From: an uncultured Eubacteriales bacterium
GTDB lineage: Bacteria; Bacillota; Clostridia; Lachnospirales; Lachnospiraceae
DNA length: 64,000 nucleotides
Assembly (NCBI GenBank): GCA_900314525.1
Contig: OMVN01000007.1
Span: forward strand, 1-64,000
Direction: 5' to 3'
Shown here piece by piece: positions 36,120-44,515 of the stretch. The notes below the pieces were generated by a model that saw only the letters and a list, made by a program, of their open reading frames with translations, made no database searches and was not told the DNA's origin. Within the stretch, counting starts at the first letter, position 1, and the number at the start of each line of letters is the position of its first letter. A program made the position numbers and the translations under genes.

Positions 36120-37340
36120 TCAGATTTTATTATCAATATGTTCTTTTTCGATTACTTTTGCTTTGATACGACCGTCCATAAGGTAAATATCTAAAATATC
36201 ATCAGAATTCACATCATCAATATTTTTTACTGAACGACCGTCCAATCTGCTTACATAAGCATAACCACCTGATAACTTGTTTAGAGGAGACATACCATGA
36301 AGTTTTTCGGAAAATATGTCAAGCTTATTCCTCCTCTGTTCAATCTTGTTGATTAAAACCTGTAGCATTTTATGTGAAATCAAATCTATTTTTTCTTCTC
36401 TTGATTTTAATTTACTCTCTGGAGAAAGTTTATTAATTTTCCAGTCGTAATCAGACAATTTAGTTTTATAATCCCTTATTCTTGAATTCATTAACTTTCT
36501 GAGTTTAGTGTCAATATCATTCATCTGACTTGAAAATTCATCATAAGAAAATACAGCAAGAGCTGCTGCGGCAGTTGGAGTTATTGCTGCAGCATCAGCT
36601 ACAAGATCAGATATAGGTTCATTAATATTATGTCCAACTGCAGAAATTACAGGAGTGGTACAGTTAAAAATAGCTCTTGCAACTGCTTCAGTATTATATG
36701 CCGACAAGTCATCAAGAGAACCCCCTCCTCGTCCTACTATTATTACGTCAACACCGTAGTTGTCCAAAACCTCTATGCCGTTTGCAATGCTGTATTCAGC
36801 ATTCTGTCCCTGAACTCTGGAACTATACTGAACTAACTGAATATAAGGGTTTCTTTTAAGTGCTGCCTGAACAATATCTCCAGAAGCTGCTCCGCCAGAA
36901 GATGCAGATGCTGTAACAATGCCAACGCACATGGCATATTTAGGCAAAGGCTTTTTGTACATCTCATCAAACATCCCCATATCCATCAGTTTCTCTTTTA
37001 ATTTAAGATAATCGGCATATTTATCACCAGTCCCTTTTTCCTCCACAGAAGTAACCTGCATTTGGAATGAGCCATTTCTAAGATATAAGTCAATATGTCC
37101 CTTCAAAATTACCTTTTTACCATTTTCAATAGAAATATTATTTAGATTTCTGATACGATTTAGTACAACACATGAAAGTTTGGATAAATCATCTTTTATT
37201 GTAAAATAAATACCAGTGGGATGATTCGTGCAATTAGTGACTTCTCCGGAAACAGATATTTCTCTTCCAAGCAAAAAATCCTCTTTAATCAACCCACTGA
37301 CATATTTATTAATTTCTGATACAGAAAAAATTTTTGACAT
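36120..37340 (-). CDS. xseA: Exodeoxyribonuclease VII large subunit
   Basis: It degrades single-stranded DNA with XseB. An N-terminal OB fold (SVSEINKYVSGLIKEDF, SGEVTNCTNHPTGIYFTIKDD) leads to the nuclease domain with VGRGGGSLDDLSAYN and PVISAVGHNINEPISD, and then a coiled coil. The frame opens with a GTG at 37349. The ATG at 37340 with AGGTGA upstream gives the usual start (406 residues). Confidence 0.95.
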   Translation of the reverse strand: MSKIFSVSEINKYVSGLIKEDFLLGREISVSGEVTNCTNHPTGIYFTIKDDLSKLSCVVLNRIRNLNNISIENGKKVILKGHIDLYLRNGSFQMQVTSVEEKGTGDKYADYLKLKEKLMDMGMFDEMYKKPLPKYAMCVGIVTASASSGGAASGDIVQAALKRNPYIQLVQYSSRVQGQNAEYSIANGIEVLDNYGVDVIIVGRGGGSLDDLSAYNTEAVARAIFNCTTPVISAVGHNINEPISDLVADAAAITPTAAAALAVFSYDEFSSQMNDIDTKLRKLMNSRIRDYKTKLSDYDWKINKLSPESKLKSREEKIDLISHKMLQVLINKIEQRRNKLDIFSEKLHGMSPLNKLSGGYAYVSRLDGRSVKNIDDVNSDDILDIYLMDGRIKAKVIEKEHIDNKI

Positions 37341-37349
37341 ATGTTTCAC

Positions 37350-37748
37350 CTACAACAGTTTTGCCAATACTCCGTTTATAAATGAAGAAGACTCACTTCC
37401 TCCGTAAATCTTTGAAATTTCTACTGCTTCATTAATGGCAACAGCAGTTGGAACTTCATCATCGTATGCAATCTCATAATAGGCAAGTCGTAATATAGAT
37501 AAATCAACATAATTAATTCTGTTTACTTTCCATCTCTCTGCCTTCTCATCTATTACACTATCAATTTCAGGGATGAGTCTGATAATTTCCTTAACGCGAT
37601 TTTTGATAAATTCACTATCCTTAACATCAGCTTCTACTTCAGGATCTTCTAAATATAATTCTATCTGTTGATCTAACTCTTCTTCTGAGTAGAAAAATAC
37701 TCTGTATAATAATTTAAAAATATGTGTTCTAAGTTCTCTTCTTGTCAT
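37350..37748 (-). CDS. nusB: NusB, transcription antitermination factor
   Basis: NusB works with S10 in rRNA antitermination. The RRELRTHIFKLLYRVFF start and the VNRINYVDLSILRLAYYEI and AINEAVEISKIYGG segments are diagnostic. 132 residues. Its stop abuts the xseA start region. Confidence 0.95.
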   Translation of the reverse strand: MTRRELRTHIFKLLYRVFFYSEEELDQQIELYLEDPEVEADVKDSEFIKNRVKEIIRLIPEIDSVIDEKAERWKVNRINYVDLSILRLAYYEIAYDDEVPTAVAINEAVEISKIYGGSESSSFINGVLAKLL

Positions 37749-37784
37749 ATAAGGGGCTCCTATAATCTATCTAAATAAATTATT

Positions 37785-38162
37785 TTATTCACTGTGTCCA
37801 ACTGTAATATTTGCAATTCGAATATCAACCTTTTCAACATTAAGACCAGTCATTGTTTCAATTGCACTTTTTACCTTTTCCTGAACTTTTAATGAAACTT
37901 CTTTGATACTGTATCCAAATTTAACATTTAAAGTCAGATTAACTAAAACTCCCTCTTCAGTTAATTCAGCTTTTACACCTTTAGAAAGATTTTTCATACC
38001 AAGTTTTGAAACAAGCTCGTTTGTTATGTTGCCATACATTGCTGCAACACCTTCTACCTCAGTGGCTGCTAAACCTGCAATTATTGCAACAACATCATCA
38101 GCAATACGAACTTCTCCGAGATCGTCATCATGTATAGTATGAATATTTCTATTATCTTCCAT
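37785..38162 (-). CDS. Asp23/Gls24 family envelope-stress protein
   Basis: A 125-residue Asp23 protein (GEVRIADDVVAIIAGLAATEVEGVAAM; KVQEKVKSAIETMTGL). Proteins of this family are linked to cell-envelope homeostasis. The frame opens with TTG at 38174; the ATG at 38162 has GGAGG five bases upstream and is preferred. First gene of the long operon reaching spoIVB. Confidence 0.92.
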   Translation of the reverse strand: MEDNRNIHTIHDDDLGEVRIADDVVAIIAGLAATEVEGVAAMYGNITNELVSKLGMKNLSKGVKAELTEEGVLVNLTLNVKFGYSIKEVSLKVQEKVKSAIETMTGLNVEKVDIRIANITVGHSE

Positions 38163-38221
38163 AATTTCCTCCAATCATGTGTATCAAAACACAATTTGCT
38201 ATTTTGTACATGCTCATTACA

Positions 38222-38249
38222 ATTATATCAAAATAAGTAATAATTGCAA
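38222..38249 (-). promoter_or_regulatory. Asp23 operon promoter (sigma-A type)
   Basis: TTGCAA (38244-38249) and TATAAT (38222-38227) on the minus strand, 16-bp spacer. It likely drives the asp23-nusB-xseAB-ispA-dxs-tlyA-nadK-argR-recN set. Confidence 0.65.
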
Positions 38250-38870
38250 CTAATTTTCAACAGTTATGGGAGTTATAACTATTGCAGAAGCATCAAACCC
38301 TGTCTTTCTTTTTACAATATCTTCGATTTTTGCTCTCTGACTGTCGGACACCTCTGTCAGATTTAGTACAACATCAACATTTTCTTTACCTATACTTACA
38401 ACTACATCGGTGAATCCTTTCGCTTCAATCAGTGTTTCAATTTCACTTTCTAGTTGTGCTGTCTCTGTAATATGTACCATTTCTCCTGAAATATCTGCCT
38501 TCTGTTCCTCAGATAAATTGCCACTGTTTAACATATTCATAAGTGTTTCTTTGTTTTTTGCACGTACCTGTTCTCGCTGGAGACGTGCATTTGCTGAGAA
38601 TGTACCTGTATTTGTCAGTATGGCGGTACCTGGCTCTAAATCAGTTGATGATTCATCTTCAGGCAAAATGGTTTCTTTTGCTGATTCATTTTCTGATTCG
38701 ACTTCTGTATTCTTTAATACTTTTTCATTTGCCGGTTCACTCTTTTCAGTTTTTGATTTAATTGTGATATCTTTAAGATTATTTTCACTGTAATTTAGAT
38801 ATCCTGCTACAGCTATAAGTATTGCAAGAGATGTAATGATTACCTGGTTTTTAAGTGCAAATTTTTTCAT
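38250..38870 (-). CDS. spoIIIAH: SpoIIIAH, forespore-engulfment channel protein
   Basis: It spans the mother-cell membrane and pairs with forespore SpoIIQ. A single N-terminal helix (residues 8-25) is followed by an acidic low-complexity linker. The C-terminal YscJ/FliF-like domain includes RLQREQVRAKNKETLMNMLN and VDVVLNLTEVSDSQRAKIED. 206 residues. Last gene of the spoIIIA operon. Confidence 0.93.
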   Translation of the reverse strand: MKKFALKNQVIITSLAILIAVAGYLNYSENNLKDITIKSKTEKSEPANEKVLKNTEVESENESAKETILPEDESSTDLEPGTAILTNTGTFSANARLQREQVRAKNKETLMNMLNSGNLSEEQKADISGEMVHITETAQLESEIETLIEAKGFTDVVVSIGKENVDVVLNLTEVSDSQRAKIEDIVKRKTGFDASAIVITPITVEN

Positions 38871-38887
38871 AAATTCCTCCGTTATTT

Positions 38888-39304
38888 TTATACTCCTATT
38901 ACTGATATTTTATGCTGTTCTATTTGAAATAATGCCAGGAGCATGTTAGTAATTTTTAATGGTGTAAAAGAATCATATTTGCCTTTTATAATCACTGCAA
39001 CTCCTTCTATTTCAGTATTTAGATTATCACTGGCTGAAATATGATCAGTCTTATCAGATTTTAAGGTAATCATGACATCAGCTGATTCAATCCCATCAAA
39101 TTTCATAACAAGATTTTTTACTTTATCCTCAATACGTGTACAATAGTTGAAACTGTCAAATGAAGATGAATTGTCAGAAAAATCATTAGACAATTTGGAA
39201 GTACCTGAAGATTTTCCTGGCAGTGACAGACTAATAAGAACAATTCCACATACTGCAATAATAATAAGCTTGTCAAATCCTATATTTTTAATTATATCTT
39301 TCAT
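38888..39304 (-). CDS. spoIIIAG: SpoIIIAG, sporulation channel protein
   Basis: It forms a large ring in the mother-cell membrane during engulfment. One N-terminal helix (about residues 12-29) is followed by a ring-building domain with VMITLKSD and EIEGVAVIIKG. At 138 residues it is shorter than the Bacillus protein (about 229), mainly in the linker and insertion. Confidence 0.9.
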   Translation of the reverse strand: MKDIIKNIGFDKLIIIAVCGIVLISLSLPGKSSGTSKLSNDFSDNSSSFDSFNYCTRIEDKVKNLVMKFDGIESADVMITLKSDKTDHISASDNLNTEIEGVAVIIKGKYDSFTPLKITNMLLALFQIEQHKISVIGV

Positions 39305-39313
39305 TTATGCTCC

Positions 39314-39832
39314 TTAATAGCAATGTATTATTTCAGGGTCAATATTCAATTTTTTAGATAGTATCTGCTTTACATAATATTTCTCTGTCAAGATATTTTC
39401 CGAGCATTTTTCTTGATTTGAACTTTTGCTAGATGTTATGTAAACCAAAATGCTATTAATAAAATATTTATTATCATCGGTATCTATATGTACCTCTGCT
39501 CTCTCGATCTTGATACCATTTTCAGATAAAATTTCTATTATATATTTAGAAATTCTGCTTTCAGAAATCCGTATCTCTTTCAGTCTTGTTTCTTTACTAA
39601 TATTTTTAAGAGAATAATTTTCACTTATAATTTCCATATCCATAATTTCTTTAATAAATTTATTTTCATAGGTTTTACCTTTCACAAATGAGTTTATTGG
39701 TGATATAATAAGAGTGACAGCAACTATTCCTGCCACAAGTTTCAAGTATTTTCTGTAATTTGTATTAACTATTATACTTTCAAGTAAATCACATATTAAT
39801 ACAAATATTAAAATTCTTCTGATATAAATCAT
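39314..39832 (-). CDS. spoIIIAF: SpoIIIAF, sporulation membrane protein
   Basis: Two N-terminal helices (IYIRRILIFVLICDLLESII and LKLVAGIVAVTLIISPI) and a soluble C-terminal domain fit SpoIIIAF. The frame extends to 39853, overlapping the spoIIIAE stop. The ATG at 39832 follows GAGGGGG and gives 172 residues, so I use it; spacing is a little short, and the upstream starts cannot be excluded. Confidence 0.85.
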   Translation of the reverse strand: MIYIRRILIFVLICDLLESIIVNTNYRKYLKLVAGIVAVTLIISPINSFVKGKTYENKFIKEIMDMEIISENYSLKNISKETRLKEIRISESRISKYIIEILSENGIKIERAEVHIDTDDNKYFINSILVYITSSKSSNQEKCSENILTEKYYVKQILSKKLNIDPEIIHCY

Positions 39833-39843
39833 ATACCCCCTCT

Positions 39844-40926
39844 TCATATACATACAATAGCAATAGTAACAGTTAACATAATTAGAATTGCAAATACAAG
39901 TCTGATTATCATCTCCGAGCCATCACATATGAATGACAGACATTTTAATATTCTTTTATCAGAAACAGGCTGAATCACAGCAGACAGTATACGGTATCCA
40001 AGACTAAATACAATAAGTTTTATCATGGGTATAGATGACAGAAGTACCAGAATACATAATCCTGCTAGTCCAACTGTATTTCTTATCACTGTACCTGCGC
40101 CATATATAAGCCCCAGGATACTCTCCCCTGCCACTGGTGAAAACGAATTTATTATGTTTCCAGTAATGCTTCCATATCCCCCTGCTTTAATACCACCTGC
40201 GATTTTCTGTACAATATTGAGACCAATCACTGTTAATGTAATAATTTTCAACAAAAAGTTAATTGAACATTTTAAAAGCTGGCAAGTTTTTGAGAAATAA
40301 TCTTCTAACGAAATATTATTAATAATTCCAGTTACAACATATATATGTATAAGTGGAAATATAAATTTAATGAGCAAATATTCTAAAATTCCTATTATCA
40401 GTACGGAAGTTTTATAATATACCTCCCCTGATCCGGTTTTATTTAAACCTACTGTAACTGAATATACTGGAATTAATGAACCCATAAATGCAAGAATTCC
40501 ATCTGTCAGTTCTTTTGAAATCTTTATTATTATTTCGAATGAAGTTAATAAATAGGTTATTAAACAAATATATCCAATTGAAAATCCCACAGTCGATATA
40601 TTGGATTTTTCAAATGATTTTGTAAAATTATTGATAACTGCCAAAAATAATATCAAGACAGCAGTTTTAAACATTATACTTTTATTTAAATTTATTTCGC
40701 TAAATAATCTCTGATAAATAAATTGTTTCATTTGTGTAATTACTTTACTCATATTTCCAGAATAGAAATCTTCTGCCACATCACCAAACGAAAGTGTTAT
40801 ATCATTTCCGGTGTCAATATCTGACATATCAATTACATCTGAAATATCGTCATCTCCAAATACATTTACATTATACGAGACAATAACTAATAAACTAATT
40901 AATATTGATATCATTATTTTACTCAT
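39844..40926 (-). CDS. spoIIIAE: SpoIIIAE, multi-pass sporulation membrane protein
   Basis: It has a signal-like N-terminus and about seven membrane helices, and it is part of the SpoIIIA secretion-like complex. The segments FSPVAGESILGLIYGAGTVIRNTVGLAG and LSSIPMIKLIVFSLGYR are as in the family (quoted in part: SPVAGESILGLIYGAG). 360 residues; normal length about 400. Confidence 0.9.
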   Translation of the reverse strand: MSKIMISILISLLVIVSYNVNVFGDDDISDVIDMSDIDTGNDITLSFGDVAEDFYSGNMSKVITQMKQFIYQRLFSEINLNKSIMFKTAVLILFLAVINNFTKSFEKSNISTVGFSIGYICLITYLLTSFEIIIKISKELTDGILAFMGSLIPVYSVTVGLNKTGSGEVYYKTSVLIIGILEYLLIKFIFPLIHIYVVTGIINNISLEDYFSKTCQLLKCSINFLLKIITLTVIGLNIVQKIAGGIKAGGYGSITGNIINSFSPVAGESILGLIYGAGTVIRNTVGLAGLCILVLLSSIPMIKLIVFSLGYRILSAVIQPVSDKRILKCLSFICDGSEMIIRLVFAILIMLTVTIAIVCI

Positions 40927-40929
40927 ATA

Positions 40930-41313
40930 CTAAATCATTCCTGTCAGTGTATCGACTAATTTTATAAACACAGGAAGTCCAGATACAATTATTCCAACCT
41001 TGCCGAACATTTCTATTTGTGACGCCAGAGTAGACATTCCACTATCTCTTGAAATATCAGATGATATTTGACAGATAAAGGAGATTCCTGTTATTTTAAG
41101 AAGTAATTCTATGTAAGATATATCTATCATAGATTTTTTTCCAATGTCCTTTATTATGCTGATAGTGTTCATTAGTTTTTCGCTGCAAAAATAAAAAATT
41201 ATTATTGTTGTTATTATCATAATTAACACGGTATATTCGCTTTTTACCTGTTTGAATTGTAACGATAGTATAACCGCCGCTAAGCTTATTACACATATTT
41301 TAAATATTGGCAT
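40930..41313 (-). CDS. spoIIIAD: SpoIIIAD, sporulation membrane protein
   Basis: A 127-residue protein with about four helices in the SpoIIIAC/AD family. It includes SYIELLLKITGISFICQIS and SGMSTLASQIEMFGKVGI, and IIVSGLPVFIKLVDTL at the end. It lies in the conserved order between AC and AE. Confidence 0.92.
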   Translation of the reverse strand: MPIFKICVISLAAVILSLQFKQVKSEYTVLIMIITTIIIFYFCSEKLMNTISIIKDIGKKSMIDISYIELLLKITGISFICQISSDISRDSGMSTLASQIEMFGKVGIIVSGLPVFIKLVDTLTGMI

Positions 41314-41325
41314 TTTAAATCTCCT

Positions 41326-41520
41326 CTACAACGAAAATAATGATTTTATTGTTTCAAACAATTCGTATATACAGGGAATAATCCAGTATAGTACCAGTAT
41401 AAGACCGGCAAGACTTGTAAGAAACGCATGCTCCTCTCTTCCACTTTGTTTTAATACCTGGCTAATTACAGACACTAAAATACCAACTGCAGCAATTTTA
41501 AATATAATATTTACATCCAT
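41326..41520 (-). CDS. spoIIIAC: SpoIIIAC, small sporulation membrane protein
   Basis: A 64-residue protein with two helices (IIFKIAAVGILVSVISQVLK and the AFLTSLAGLILVLYWII stretch). The sequence KQSGREEHAF is typical of the family. Confidence 0.93.
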   Translation of the reverse strand: MDVNIIFKIAAVGILVSVISQVLKQSGREEHAFLTSLAGLILVLYWIIPCIYELFETIKSLFSL

Positions 41521-41536
41521 GAAATCTTCCTCTTAA

Positions 41537-42055
41537 TTAAATAAATATTAATACAATTAATAATCCTCCCATAAATCCAAGATACTTATACAATTTACAG
41601 TTAGTCTTCTGTTTTGTTAGATTTTCATTTATTTCATCATCAAGGTAAATAAGAAACAGGTTTATATTATTAACCTGCATTGATTTATCAAGAAATCCGA
41701 GACTTTTTCCAAAATCACTAAATCGCTCAATTTGATTTACGTTAAGTATACAAGGTCTGAAATTATTAAGGATATTCTGTTTCCATATCTCACCTAGTGT
41801 CTTGTCTGGTTTTTCCTGAATTTCATGTGCTATAATCCTATAAGTGCTTCCAAGTGGTTCTGCTATTTTATCAGATATGTCATATAATGCATCAGACAGA
41901 TTAGTGATATTATATTCAATTTCACCACGGAGATATATGATTGATTTTTTTATTGACATAAGTTCATTATTCTGCTGATAAAGTTTGCTGCATAATTTAA
42001 GACCAATGCCGGTACTAGAGAATATAACAATAAGACTTCCTATAATTTTTAACAT
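41537..42055 (-). CDS. spoIIIAB: SpoIIIAB, sporulation membrane protein
   Basis: A 172-residue protein with an N-terminal helix, an alpha-helical soluble body and a C-terminal helix (YLGFMGGLLIVLIFI). The segment RGEIEYNITNLSDALYDIS is diagnostic. It resembles GspF-type assembly factors. The start overlaps the spoIIIAA end. Confidence 0.92.
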   Translation of the reverse strand: MLKIIGSLIVIFSSTGIGLKLCSKLYQQNNELMSIKKSIIYLRGEIEYNITNLSDALYDISDKIAEPLGSTYRIIAHEIQEKPDKTLGEIWKQNILNNFRPCILNVNQIERFSDFGKSLGFLDKSMQVNNINLFLIYLDDEINENLTKQKTNCKLYKYLGFMGGLLIVLIFI

Positions 42056-43032
42056 AACTCATATCCTATATTATTAAGATTTTCATTATATATTTGCACT
42101 TTTCTGACAGAATTGCTATTTTGAAGCACTATGAATCTTCTAAATATTTTTTCCGAAATCAATTTCTTCATTGATTCTTTTAATAAAACATCATTTATGC
42201 TATCTCCATGTATTGTTGCAATCATTTTGCATCCGCAGTTTATTGAATATATTATTGCATCAGAATCTGTTTTACTCCCTATTTCATCTGCAGCTATGAC
42301 TTCTGGAGACATTGTTCGTATTAGCATCATAATGCCATTGTCTTTACTTGCCAAACTTAGTACATCGCTTCTGATTCCAAGATTATTTTGAGGAATACCG
42401 TTATATGATGCTGATAACTCACATCTCTCATCAACTACCCCTACCTTTAATCCCGGAATACGACTACCGCCACAAATTGTGTACCCATTGCTCAGATTTC
42501 TTATAATATCCCTTAACAATGTTGTTTTGCCAAACATTGGAGGCGAAACAATTAATGTATTATATATTGTTCTGTTTCCTGAATATAAATATTTCATTAT
42601 ATTATCAGAACAACCAATTATTTCGTGAGCTGCTCTTATATTAATTGATGCAATATTTTTTATTGTTTTTATCTTACCGTCAGAAATAACAACCTCTCCG
42701 CATATTCCAACTCTGTGACCACCTCTTACACTTATAAAACCTTGTCTTAATTGTTCCTCATATGCATATAGAGAATAATTGCTTACATAATCTATAGTTT
42801 GTCTAAGCTCTTTTTCATGAATATGTATAACACAATCAGTACTAAATACTTTATCTGAATCCTCAATTTTGTTCTTTGAAAGAAAATATTCTCTATTATC
42901 ATATTCTATGATAATTGGCATATTGCACCTCAGCCTGATTTCCTGAAGTTTTTCAAAATCAAGAGTACAATGAACAAGAATTTCCCTTATATTATGAGGA
43001 AGAAGAGAAAAATAACTTTCACGTTTGTCCAT
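42049..43032 (-). CDS. spoIIIAA: SpoIIIAA, secretion-type ATPase for sporulation
   Basis: An AAA-type ATPase that powers the SpoIIIA complex. It contains IRLRCNMPIIIEY, GGHRVGICGEVV, the Walker A PPMFGKTTLLRD, GVVDERCE and the Walker B DEIG. The first glycine of Walker A is Ser here (SPPMFGKT), a small deviation. The frame opens at 43128, but the ATG at 43032 follows a very strong AAGGAGGTGAGG, so I use it (327 residues). Confidence 0.94.
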   Translation of the reverse strand: MDKRESYFSLLPHNIREILVHCTLDFEKLQEIRLRCNMPIIIEYDNREYFLSKNKIEDSDKVFSTDCVIHIHEKELRQTIDYVSNYSLYAYEEQLRQGFISVRGGHRVGICGEVVISDGKIKTIKNIASINIRAAHEIIGCSDNIMKYLYSGNRTIYNTLIVSPPMFGKTTLLRDIIRNLSNGYTICGGSRIPGLKVGVVDERCELSASYNGIPQNNLGIRSDVLSLASKDNGIMMLIRTMSPEVIAADEIGSKTDSDAIIYSINCGCKMIATIHGDSINDVLLKESMKKLISEKIFRRFIVLQNSNSVRKVQIYNENLNNIGYELC

Positions 43033-43051
43033 ATACCTCACCTCCTTGTAC

Positions 43052-43080
43052 AATATATGAGACAAGATATATAAATATAA
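43052..43080 (-). promoter_or_regulatory. Sigma-E-type promoter of the spoIIIA operon
   Basis: On the minus strand, TTATATT (43074-43080) and CATATATT (43052-43059) are 14 bp apart. This matches the sigma-E pattern KMATATT-N14-CATACANT at most positions. Transcription in the mother cell is expected. Confidence 0.65.
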
Positions 43081-43081
43081 C

Positions 43082-43138
43082 AAAAATACCTGATACATGT
43101 TTAGGAACTTAATTTGTTTCCAAAACATATATCAGGTA
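43082..43138 (-). terminator. Terminator after the CapA-like gene
   Basis: On the minus strand ACCTGATATATGTTT pairs with AAACATGTATCAGGT, allowing one mismatch, and is followed by TTTTTG. It separates the surface operon from spoIIIAA. Confidence 0.85.
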
Positions 43139-43141
43139 ATA

Positions 43142-44515
43142 TTAATTTCGGGTTATAAAATTGAAATTTTCATCAACACTGCATCCAGATGAGAGTGAAT
43201 TTATGTAATCTCTGTATTTATTAAGTTCTTCCTGATTAGAAATCTTTGAAGTAGTAAATTCTGACTGAATTGTTGGAACAATCGACATATTTACATAACC
43301 ATTACTGTTTATATCAAGGCTGATAAGACCATTATATTTTGTTTCACTATTAAACCAGAAATCCCCAAGACTATAAACTACTGGACATCCGTTTATATAT
43401 TCCATTCCCTGGAGCACATGAGGATGAGCTCCAATTATTGCATCTGCACCATCATTTATTAATTCAGAAGCAAGATTATGTTGATCATTTGTATAATACT
43501 TGCTGTCTTCATTTCCCCAGTGCAAAAAAGCTATAAGATAATCACATCGTTTAGATGCGTCAACGCATTTGTTGATTAAATCGGTGTGATCATACATCAG
43601 AAAAATGCCTGGAGAATTTTCTGTTGCACCAGGAGTGAATCTGTTTTTTTCTGCGTTACAAGCAGAAATAAAACCAATTTTAATCCCATTTACATTTATG
43701 TATATTGGTTTTTCAGCTTCTTCTATATTAGCACCTGCACCAACATAAGGGATATTATGTGACGAAAGATTCAATAATGTATCAGAAAAAGCATCAACTC
43801 CGTAATCATATACATGATTGTTAGCAAGAGATACTATATCCGTTCCCAGCTGATCAAGAATAGATAAATTTGAAGGATTTGCCCTAAAAGTATAGAATTT
43901 TCCTTTTAAAGGTTCTCCTCTTTCACTTACTGAAAACTCATTATTTAGCATAAATAAATCTGCATTATTGGTTAAATCTATTATATTATTTCCAATACAG
44001 TCATATATATTATTGGTCTGTTTAAATCTGTCCATAACAAAAGTTGGGCTATCTGTAAGACAAATATCACCAGCAAAAACAAGATTAGCATTTCCGACAG
44101 ATTTATTAATCTGTTTTGAACATTCATTTATTCCCAGAAATTCATCCATGAGCAGATAAATGGTAACTCCTGTATTAGTATATATATAATTTTTTAAATC
44201 GTCAGATTGTGACAACTTCTCAATAAACGAATAGCCATACTTCTTGTAAAGCCAGTCGGCAAATTCTAAACCAGAGTGATTATTTATTGCCATATATTCA
44301 TTTATTTCACCCAAATTACTTAGAATCGTGTTATACATATTTTCATCAGGTGTTTTCTGAGTATCAGAAATATCTGTTTTTTTTACTAATTTATCATTAG
44401 TACTTTGTGTCTTATTTTTGGACGAATTAATTATTGATTTACATCCTGTGAGTGCAGCAGAAATTAAAATTATACCTGCAATGCACCCTAGAATCGTACT
44501 TATTTTTTTAGTCAT
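43142..44515 (-). CDS. CapA-family (PGA_cap) lipoprotein
   Basis: A metallophosphatase-like CapA domain, related to poly-gamma-glutamate capsule proteins. The N-terminus is a lipoprotein signal with lipobox LTGC (Cys25). Motifs are NLVFAGDICL, SLANNHVYDYG, FLHWGNEDS and IIGAHPHVLQGMEYI, all carrying likely metal ligands. The frame opens with GTG at 44530; the ATG at 44515 has GGGAGG seven bases upstream and overlaps the GGDEF stop as ATGA. 457 residues. No other capsule gene is nearby. Confidence 0.9.
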   Translation of the reverse strand: MTKKISTILGCIAGIILISAALTGCKSIINSSKNKTQSTNDKLVKKTDISDTQKTPDENMYNTILSNLGEINEYMAINNHSGLEFADWLYKKYGYSFIEKLSQSDDLKNYIYTNTGVTIYLLMDEFLGINECSKQINKSVGNANLVFAGDICLTDSPTFVMDRFKQTNNIYDCIGNNIIDLTNNADLFMLNNEFSVSERGEPLKGKFYTFRANPSNLSILDQLGTDIVSLANNHVYDYGVDAFSDTLLNLSSHNIPYVGAGANIEEAEKPIYINVNGIKIGFISACNAEKNRFTPGATENSPGIFLMYDHTDLINKCVDASKRCDYLIAFLHWGNEDSKYYTNDQHNLASELINDGADAIIGAHPHVLQGMEYINGCPVVYSLGDFWFNSETKYNGLISLDINSNGYVNMSIVPTIQSEFTTSKISNQEELNKYRDYINSLSSGCSVDENFNFITRN